In this document: positions 58,252-64,000 of the stretch, one piece after another
How positions within the stretch are numbered: position 1 is the first letter of the stretch
Layout: each line of letters starts with the position of its first letter
Assembly (NCBI RefSeq): GCF_021310995.1
Contig: NZ_CP054150.1
Span: 2,480,001-2,544,000, forward strand
Direction: 5' to 3'
Source: Agrobacterium vaccinii
Lineage (GTDB): Bacteria > Pseudomonadota > Alphaproteobacteria > Rhizobiales > Rhizobiaceae
Length of the DNA stretch: 64,000 nt
Notes under the pieces: generated by a model
The model's database searches: none
What the model saw: only the letters and a program-made list of their open reading frames with translations
Told to the model about the DNA's origin: nothing
Program-made: the position numbers and the translations under genes

Positions 58252-58346
58252 CCGTTCCGGCCCGCCAGACCACGCCTTATCCTCAACTGGACAGAGGTGC
58301 GGCAAGCAGGGTTTGCGCCTGAGCGCGGATGGCCAAGCCGGAACGG
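58252..58346. repeat. Distant inverted repeat between odc and GNAT genes
   Basis: CCGTTCCGGC at 58252-58261 and GCCGGAACGG at 58337-58346 are perfect complements, separated by 75 bases. On the minus strand seven T residues follow about seven bases after the stem. It may end the odc transcript or form a small RNA. Confidence 0.4.
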
Positions 58347-58392
58347 GAGGATCCTAAAGACTGTCGCCTGCCCCCAGACAGGCATCAGCCAT

Positions 58393-59526
58393 TCAGATCA
58401 CATAGGACTTCAGCGGCTCGAAACCGTTGAAGGCGACCGCCGAATAGGTGGTCGTGTAGGCGCCCGTGCCTTCGATCAGAACTTCGTCGCCGATAGTCAG
58501 GGAGACCGGCAGCGGATACATGTTCTTCTCGTACATCACGTCGGCGCTGTCGCAGGTTGGACCTGCCAGAACGCAAGGCTCCATCTCGTCGCCGTCACGC
58601 TCGGTGCGGATCGGGTAACGAATGGCTTCGTCCATCGTTTCGGCCAGACCACCGAACTTGCCGATGTCGAGGAACACCCAGCGGTGGTTGTCGTTGTCGG
58701 ACTTGCGCGAAACAAGCACGACTTCCGCCTTGATGACACCGGCATTACCGACCATGCCGCGACCCGGCTCGATGATGGTCTTCGGAATCTGGTTGCCGAA
58801 GTGCTTGCGCAGCGCCGTGTCGATGGCATGGCCATATTCTTCGGCAGCAGGCACGTCGCGCAGGTACTTCGTTGGGAAGCCACCGCCCATGTTGACCATC
58901 TGTAGGTGGATGCCCTGCTTGGCCAGCGACGCGAAGACGCGCTTTGCATCGCCGAGAGCAGCATCCCATGCGTCGAGGTTCATCATCTGCGAACCAACAT
59001 GGAAAGACACGCCGTAGGATTCCAGACCCATCTGATGGGCATAGACCAGTACATCGACAGCCATCTGCGGCACGCAACCGAACTTGCGCGACAGCGGCCA
59101 TTCGGCGCCTTCACCATCGGTCAGAACGCGGCAGAATACGCGGGCGCCGGGGGCTGCACGGGCAACCTTTTCGACTTCCTCATGGCTGTCCACGGCGAAG
59201 AGATCGATGCCGAGCGCATGGGCGCGCGCAACATCGCGTTCCTTCTTGATGGTGTTGCCGAAAGAGATGCGGTCGGAGGTCGCACCGGCATCGAGCGCCA
59301 TCTGGATTTCAGCCACGGAGGCGCAATCGAAGTTGGAGCCCATGCCAGCCAGCAGCTTGAGAATTTCAGGTGCCGGGTTTGCCTTGACGGCATAATAGAT
59401 CGAGCTGTTTGGCAGAGCATGCCGGAACGCGTGAAAATTATCGCGCACGACGTCAAGATCGACCACGAGGCATGGGCCTTCGGGGCGGCGTGTCTTGATG
59501 AAGTCGAGGATGCGTGCAGTCGTCAT
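58393..59526 (-). CDS. odc: Ornithine decarboxylase (PLP fold III)
   Basis: The 377-residue enzyme converts ornithine to putrescine. The cofactor Lys is in SIYYAVKANPAPEIL near residue 51. GGGFPTKYLRD and IEPGRGMVGNAG bind the phosphate, and CVLAGPTCDSADV holds the active-site Cys-Asp pair at the C-terminal side. The protein resembles eukaryotic-type ODC of Alphaproteobacteria; lysine or diaminopimelate activity is possible. The ATG at 59526 fits the family start; a longer open frame to 59964 is leader. A leader of about 400 bases suggests RNA-level control. Confidence 0.9.
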   Translation of the reverse strand: MTTARILDFIKTRRPEGPCLVVDLDVVRDNFHAFRHALPNSSIYYAVKANPAPEILKLLAGMGSNFDCASVAEIQMALDAGATSDRISFGNTIKKERDVARAHALGIDLFAVDSHEEVEKVARAAPGARVFCRVLTDGEGAEWPLSRKFGCVPQMAVDVLVYAHQMGLESYGVSFHVGSQMMNLDAWDAALGDAKRVFASLAKQGIHLQMVNMGGGFPTKYLRDVPAAEEYGHAIDTALRKHFGNQIPKTIIEPGRGMVGNAGVIKAEVVLVSRKSDNDNHRWVFLDIGKFGGLAETMDEAIRYPIRTERDGDEMEPCVLAGPTCDSADVMYEKNMYPLPVSLTIGDEVLIEGTGAYTTTYSAVAFNGFEPLKSYVI

Positions 59527-59934
59527 CGTTGTATTCCCTCGAATGTTCCGACTCCGGGAAAGTCCGGAGGACAAAGGGCGCTCAAGATATGCAGAACGAT
59601 TCAGCCGGTGGAGGCGCAGAATCATTTGCATACGCTCAAGGCGCAAATGTGAACAACGCCCTGCCAGGAGCATTATTCGGCTTTGTCTGCCATGGGATTG
59701 GCGGGAATCATCCCCAACCGCACTTACGGCAATGATGGTGTGCCTCTTCAGTACCCCGGCTGATGGAAAGCCGGAAGAGAACCAGAAAGGCCCGCACCGT
59801 CGTTGCTTCGTATGTCCTCGCATTTCCCGGTTGGCCGGAATAGCGACTGGAGGGGTTAATTCCAGGTACCTTACCAAACTCCTCACCACATCGAGGGTCC
59901 GGCGGACACACATGGGCACGTGCGACTTTGGGCA
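59527..59934 (-). promoter_or_regulatory. Long 5' leader of odc, speF-type candidate
   Basis: From the predicted start at about 59934 to the odc ATG lie 408 bases with several hairpins, for example CCGGC...GCCGG, CTGG...CCAG and CTCCGGAC...CCCGGAGT just before the start codon. The speF RNA motif described upstream of alphaproteobacterial ornithine decarboxylase genes fits by position, but its conserved bases were not checked. A short ORF in the leader (MIPANPMADKAE) might be a leader peptide. Confidence 0.5.
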
Positions 59935-59939
59935 ACCGG

Positions 59940-59968
59940 GAGATAAGAATATTCGCTGTAACAATCAA
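59940..59968 (-). promoter_or_regulatory. Promoter of the odc leader
   Basis: Minus-strand -35 TTGATT at 59963-59968 and -10 TATCTC at 59940-59945 with a 17-base spacer. It faces odc and is back-to-back with the LysR gene, which might also regulate it. Confidence 0.5.
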
Positions 59969-60068
59969 GGGAATTTTTCATCATGTTGCGGATTTTTTTG
60001 GCAGACCATTTTATTCTTGAACGATGCGCCCCAAGCGTTCAATTATGTGGAACGAACAGGAGATTTCG

Positions 60069-60962
60069 ATGGACACTCTCACGCGCATCCGGGCTTTCAT
60101 CGATGTGGTCGAGGCGGAGGGTTTCTCCGCAGCCGCCCGCAAAACCGGGCGTTCCAAGGCTTTGTTGTCCAAATATGTGCGCGAGCTGGAGGACGATCTC
60201 GGCGCTCTGCTGCTCAACCGCACCACCCGTCAGTTTTCCATGACCGAGGCGGGCCACACCTACTACCGCACGGCCTCCGATATCCTGAAGGAAATCGATA
60301 ATCTCGCTGATCTCGTGCGCGAGAAGAATGCCGATTTGAAAGGCAAGTTGCGAATATCCGTGCCCCGCACCTTCATCGATGCCGAAATCGGCCAGAGCCT
60401 CATCGATTTCGCCAAGGAAAACCCTGAGCTTTCGCTGGAGATCGTCGCGGAGGACCGTTTCGTCGATCTGATCGAAGAAAGCTTCGATATGGCGATCCGA
60501 ATCACCAAGCTCGAAGATTCCGGCATGATCGCCAAGAAGCTTGCCGATTTTCGCGTCTATGCCGTGGCCACACCGGATTTCGTGGAGCGCTATGGCCCTT
60601 TGAATACCCCGCAGGATCTGGCCAAGGTGCCCTGCATCGTGGATACGAACTCGCGCTTCCACAATCACATCCGTTATTTCGAACCCGGCGGCGGCACCAA
60701 TTCGGTGGCCATCACCGGCCCTCTCGAGGTCAACAGTCCGCAGGCCACGCTGCGTGCCGCCCGCTCGGGCCTCGGCGTCGCCATCGTGCCGGATTTCATC
60801 GCCAAGCCCTCCATACAATCAGGCGAACTCGTGACCCTTTTCGATAACTACATTTCCCGAGACCGGGGCATCTATGCGGTCTATCCGCACCGCCGCTATC
60901 TGCCCGCCAAGGTCCGCAGCTTCGTGGACTACCTGTCCAACTGGTTCAAGACATACGAGTGA
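60069..60962 (+). CDS. LysR-family transcriptional regulator
   Basis: The 297-residue protein starts at 60069 with AGGAG six bases upstream. The N-terminal helix-turn-helix is IRAFIDVVEAEGFSAAARKT, followed by the linker helix and the effector-binding domain (LRISVPRTFIDAEIGQSLID). It belongs to the AaeR/PerR-like group by pattern. It is divergent from odc with a shared 540-base upstream region, so odc is a candidate target. Confidence 0.9.
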   Translation: MDTLTRIRAFIDVVEAEGFSAAARKTGRSKALLSKYVRELEDDLGALLLNRTTRQFSMTEAGHTYYRTASDILKEIDNLADLVREKNADLKGKLRISVPRTFIDAEIGQSLIDFAKENPELSLEIVAEDRFVDLIEESFDMAIRITKLEDSGMIAKKLADFRVYAVATPDFVERYGPLNTPQDLAKVPCIVDTNSRFHNHIRYFEPGGGTNSVAITGPLEVNSPQATLRAARSGLGVAIVPDFIAKPSIQSGELVTLFDNYISRDRGIYAVYPHRRYLPAKVRSFVDYLSNWFKTYE

Positions 60963-61056
60963 GCTTTTATGCGCCATAGGGCGCAAAGCCGAAATTCGGT
61001 CCCAATTCGCGCTAGAATCAGAAACACACATCGAACAATCGAGACAGACAGCATCC

Positions 61057-61704
61057 ATGAAAAACGTCATCGTCCCACTGGCTGCATGCTTGTCCGCCTG
61101 CCTTGCACCCCTCACCGCCTTCGCGCATCCGCATATCTTCGCAGAAGCCCGCATGGAAATCATCGAAGGCTCCGATGGCAACATTCAGGAAGTGCGCAAC
61201 ATCTGGCGTTTCGACGAGATGTTCTCGGCCAGCGTCGTGCTGGACTACGACAAGAATAGCGACGCCAAGCTCGACAAGGAAGAACTGGCCGAAATCGGCA
61301 ACACGGTCCATGAATCGCTGGCCGAATTTTCCTATTACACCTTCATTACGCTCAACGGCAAAGCCGTCGATTTCGGCAAGCCTGATACCATCCATGTCGA
61401 TTACAAGGACAATCAGGTGCTGATGTTCTTCTCCGTCAAGCCGCAAAAGCCTCTGCCCATCAAGGGCCTGTTGAGCTTCGGCGCGTGGGACCCGACCATG
61501 TATACGGCAATCGATTTCGCCAAGGACACCGACATCGTCGTCAAGGGCCCGCATCTGGCGGCCTGCAAACACAAGGTCGTCAGGCCCGACCCGGACGAAA
61601 TCATCGCCCAGAACCAAAACAACCTCACCGACGCCTTCTTCAACGACCCCACCGGCACGGATATGACCAAGCTGTTTGCGACACGGCTGGAATTGTCATG
61701 CTGA
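61057..61704 (+). CDS. DUF1007-family periplasmic protein, metal-transport partner
   Basis: A 215-residue protein with a Sec signal (cleavage after AFA near residue 23) and the family start HPHIFAEARMEIIE. EF-hand-like DYDKNSDAKLDKEELAEIG (about residues 66-84) may bind a divalent ion. DUF1007 proteins nearly always sit beside NicO/RcnA-type nickel-cobalt exporters, and here the next gene is one. It overlaps the next gene's first ATG (ATGCTGA). Confidence 0.88.
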   Translation: MKNVIVPLAACLSACLAPLTAFAHPHIFAEARMEIIEGSDGNIQEVRNIWRFDEMFSASVVLDYDKNSDAKLDKEELAEIGNTVHESLAEFSYYTFITLNGKAVDFGKPDTIHVDYKDNQVLMFFSVKPQKPLPIKGLLSFGAWDPTMYTAIDFAKDTDIVVKGPHLAACKHKVVRPDPDEIIAQNQNNLTDAFFNDPTGTDMTKLFATRLELSC

Positions 61705-62906
61705 GGGTCTCCTTACTCTCCTCATTCCTGTGCTTGTCACAGGAATCCAGCTGGCGCGCATCTGCGCGGCAGGAAGACTCTTTTCAGCCCAAAGACTTGG
61801 GCTGGCTGGATTCCTTTGACGAGCACAGGAATGAGGGAGCAAGGGTGATCGGCTTAGCTCTCGCCACTATAGCCCTACTTGTCCTGATGATCACCAACGC
61901 CCACGCCCAATCCCCCCTCGGCATCGGCTCGGCAGAACCATCCATCTCCGTCGGCGGGCCGCTCGGCCCCCTTTTCCAGTGGATCAACGTTCATCAGCAG
62001 ATGTTCTACCGCTCCCTCACCGGCGCGCTGAAGGCGATGCGGGAAGACCCGTGGGCGCTGGCCTCGCTGATCGGGCTGTCCTTTGCCTATGGCGTCTTCC
62101 ACGCGGCTGGCCCCGGCCACGGCAAGGCCGTGATCTCTTCCTATATGATTGCCAATGAAACGCAGCTGAAGCGCGGCATTCTGATTTCGTTCATCTCGGC
62201 CATCATTCAGGGTGCGGTCGCCATAGCACTCGTCGGCGCCGCCTATCTGGTGCTGCGCGGCACCTCCATCACCATGACCAAAGCAACGCAGACGATGGAA
62301 ATCGCCAGCTTTGCCATGGTTGCGCTGTTCGGCGCATGGCTTTTGTTCCGCAAGCTGCACAGCCTGCTGACCCGCCCTGCCCCGGCACTTTCAGTGGAAT
62401 ATGCCGCCCCGGCGATAGAAACCGCAACCATGGACGCCAGCCCCATGCGCACCGGCATGGGCAGCGGCCTACGCTTTCAGGGCAAGCCGGTCTTCCCGGA
62501 TCACGACCAAAGTGGCACTGGGGATATCTGCACCACCTGCGGCAACGCCCACGCGCCCGATCCATCGCTTCTGCGGGGCAAGGATTTCAGCCTTCACGAA
62601 GCATGGTCCGCCATCATCGCCGTCGGCCTTCGCCCCTGCTCCGGCGCCATTATCGTCATGAGCTTTTCGATCCTCAATGGCCTGCTGATGGGCGGCGTAC
62701 TCTCGGTCCTCGCCATGTCCATCGGCACCGCCATCACCGTCTCGCTACTGGCCTGCCTCGCCGTCAAAGCCAAAGACATCGCCGTCCGCTTCGCCGGAAC
62801 CGGCAGCAAAAGAGCATCCCGCATCACACACGGCATAGAAATCGCGGGCGCGCTGTTCGTGCTGCTGATGGGCCTCGCCCTACTGGGCGCCTCGCTTCAG
62901 GCGTAG
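61698..62906 (+). CDS. NicO-family nickel/cobalt exporter with repeat-derived N-terminal extension
   Basis: The conserved protein begins with GTG at 61845 (VIGLALATIALLVLMITNAHA, a signal or first helix) and has about seven helices. Family motifs are YGVFHAAGPGHGKAVISSY and AVGLRPCSGAIIVMSF, with a loop containing DICTTCGNAHAPDP that may bind metal. A coupled ATG at 61698 is also in frame and would add 49 residues encoded mostly by palindromic repeat copy B. Which start is used is unclear; GTG with AAGG upstream gives 353 residues. Confidence 0.85.
   Translation: MLRVSLLSSFLCLSQESSWRASARQEDSFQPKDLGWLDSFDEHRNEGARVIGLALATIALLVLMITNAHAQSPLGIGSAEPSISVGGPLGPLFQWINVHQQMFYRSLTGALKAMREDPWALASLIGLSFAYGVFHAAGPGHGKAVISSYMIANETQLKRGILISFISAIIQGAVAIALVGAAYLVLRGTSITMTKATQTMEIASFAMVALFGAWLLFRKLHSLLTRPAPALSVEYAAPAIETATMDASPMRTGMGSGLRFQGKPVFPDHDQSGTGDICTTCGNAHAPDPSLLRGKDFSLHEAWSAIIAVGLRPCSGAIIVMSFSILNGLLMGGVLSVLAMSIGTAITVSLLACLAVKAKDIAVRFAGTGSKRASRITHGIEIAGALFVLLMGLALLGASLQA
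61721..61835. repeat. Palindromic repeat, copy B, within the NicO reading frame
   Basis: The 115-base element has 13-bp perfect end repeats (CTCATTCCTGTGC and its complement) and internal hairpins GCGCGCATCTGCGCGGC and GCCCAAAGACTTGGGC. It shares its core with copy A. It lies between the ATG overlapping the DUF1007 stop and the GTG of the exporter, and it is open in that frame. Confidence 0.85.
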
Positions 62907-62978
62907 GCAGCGATTTCGTGCTACCAATTTTGCCGATTAATCCCTAGGTTGTGCTTCAGTTAAGAAGTAGGAGTGTGG

Positions 62979-63518
62979 GTGTCTGTGGTCAGTCATCGAT
63001 CAGTGAAACAATATGCTTTCAAGTTCAGCGCAATTGCCAGCGCATCGCTCGGTATTGTTCTGGGCCTTGCCGTTTTCGACGCAAGTCTTCCGTTGTCGAG
63101 CTATGGCAAATTTTGGCTTTTGATCACGGCATGCCTTTGCGCAGCCTTCATCGCAGGCCTGATGACAGATTACCTCCTCGCCAGATTGACCAATGCTCCG
63201 ATTTTTTTCAGAATCGATTTGGCATCCAAACAAGTCCGCTCGTCAGTCGAACGGCGCTTTAAAGGCAACCGCACGGACGAGGAATATCGGCGGATCAAAA
63301 TCGCTATCGTCGTGCCGCTGGTCATCGTGTGTTTGATCGGGATGTTATTTGTATCAGGGGAATGGGCCGCACATGCTTTCACGATCGGGTTGTTTCTCTG
63401 GATCGCAAAAGGCATCTTTAATTTCTTCGATGCGAGCACGGGCTACGGCATTGAGGGCGTGATTGGCTGGACTTTGTCGGGCTTCTTTCTAGCCCTGTTA
63501 TTCGGATTTTTCTCTTGA
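62979..63518 (+). CDS. Four-helix membrane protein, first of a tandem paralogous pair
   Basis: A protein of about 179 residues with four membrane helices and a basic loop (ERRFKGNRTDEEYRRIKI) in the middle. GTG at 62979 has the best spacing to TAGGAG; GTG codons at 62973 and 62985 are alternatives. No family is recognised. The motif K-F-x-x-IA...LG-x-V-x-G-x-AV...S-x-YGK-x-WL (about residues 14-46) is shared with the next gene, and the stop overlaps that gene's ATG (TGATG). Confidence 0.65.
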   Translation: MSVVSHRSVKQYAFKFSAIASASLGIVLGLAVFDASLPLSSYGKFWLLITACLCAAFIAGLMTDYLLARLTNAPIFFRIDLASKQVRSSVERRFKGNRTDEEYRRIKIAIVVPLVIVCLIGMLFVSGEWAAHAFTIGLFLWIAKGIFNFFDASTGYGIEGVIGWTLSGFFLALLFGFFS

Positions 63519-64000
63519 TGGCGGCGCCCCTGGTAGATCGTCTCCTGACGAAACAAAATGCTGCGAAGTTTGGCACAATTGCCTGCAAAGCTCTCGGTGT
63601 TGTTTTCGGGCACGCAGTTTACAATGGCAACCTTCAGCCTATTTCCACCTATGGCAAACGATGGCTTATCGTTAGCATGTGTCTCGGCCTTGCATTTCTC
63701 ATCGGGATGGTCATCGAATATTACATTCGCAAATTCTACTTAGCGTCTGCGTTACCAGAAGATAGCGGTGAGGATTCGAGCTTGAGTCAGCCTATCCGGG
63801 CTCATTTCAGAGTGGACCGCAGCCTCATCGCACGAGGTGCCGTGCTGGCTTTCATCATAGCGGTCTTCGGCTCCGTCGCGATACTCGGCTCCGTGGCCGC
63901 TGCTTTGCTCATTGTACCCTTCGTGCTCTTGACTGCAGCAGATAACTACGTCTCGGTGAATTCGGCCGATCGACACTTCAAGGCGTCAGCTATCAGCGCA
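63518..64000 (+). CDS. Membrane protein, second of the tandem pair, cut by window end
   Basis: The reading frame opens with ATG at 63518, inside the previous stop, and stays open for 161 codons to the last base, so its 3' end is missing. The start reads MAAPLVDRLLTKQNAAKFGT, then LGVVFGHAVYNGNLQPISTYGKRWL, matching the neighbour at the same spacing. Two N-terminal helices, an acidic loop (PEDSGEDSSLSQP) and two later helices repeat the layout. The pair looks like a recent gene duplication. Function unknown. Confidence 0.65.
   Translation, partial: MAAPLVDRLLTKQNAAKFGTIACKALGVVFGHAVYNGNLQPISTYGKRWLIVSMCLGLAFLIGMVIEYYIRKFYLASALPEDSGEDSSLSQPIRAHFRVDRSLIARGAVLAFIIAVFGSVAILGSVAAALLIVPFVLLTAADNYVSVNSADRHFKASAISA

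Overview
The window looks like chromosomal DNA from a Rhizobiaceae bacterium close to Agrobacterium/Rhizobium. This rests on GC-rich coding with C/G third positions, a CpdR receiver gene next to a tRNA-Val and a HisN-type phosphatase, a glgP-glgB-glgC-glgA-pgm operon with glgX behind it, heterotetrameric sarcosine oxidase genes, an ornithine decarboxylase of 377 residues with a long leader, and rhizobial-type palindromic repeats. Species is not claimed.

Layout. 1-2.3 kb: SPFH/NfeD membrane pair, a thioesterase, a porin-like barrel. 2.5-5.6 kb: tRNA-Val, cpdR, N-formylglutamate amidohydrolase, a small RNA on the minus strand and hisN. 5.6-7.4 kb: an SbmA/BacA-like ABC protein whose nucleotide-binding motifs are degenerate. 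7.6-14.2 kb: a three-gene operon (transglutaminase + putative amidoligase; circularly permuted ATP-grasp + alpha-E; second transglutaminase), a predicted but uncharacterised peptide-ligating/cleaving system. 14.4-15.7 kb: a Tad-type VWA protein. 15.8-27.1 kb: complete glycogen synthesis and breakdown, with a 178-bp palindromic element before glgX. 27.2-31.6 kb: MaoC-like protein, APC permease, an IS5/IS427-type element and a LysE exporter. 31.6-37.1 kb: sarcosine oxidase operon (soxB-X-D-A-G order, minus strand), with one extra gene X. 37.4-41.8 kb: rpsU, TPR lipoprotein, cupredoxin, ABC exporter, a cytochrome oxidase subunit IV-like peptide. 42.2-45.7 kb: TRAP transporter split into convergent halves with a structured RNA candidate between them. 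46-50.9 kb: class I amidotransferase-like hydrolase, chemoreceptor, OmpW, another outer-membrane barrel. 51.1-54.8 kb: a small secreted Gly/Asn-rich protein, a WD40 protein paired with a His-rich CobW GTPase, a creatininase-family enzyme. 54.8-60.9 kb: MarR, LacI, 2-hydroxyacid dehydrogenase, GNAT, ornithine decarboxylase, LysR. 61-64 kb: DUF1007 plus NicO metal exporter pair, and two tandem paralogous membrane proteins, the last cut by the window end.

The most interesting items are the ATP-grasp/transglutaminase/amidoligase operon, the four-way-junction RNA candidate near 44.5 kb with its own promoter, the MmgR-like small RNA near 4.2 kb, the ABC protein with lost Walker A, the insertion sequence sitting exactly in the overlapping stop codons of two convergent genes, and a mobile palindromic repeat that adds an in-frame N-terminal extension to the NicO gene. 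All assignments were made by reading the sequence; no database search was run.
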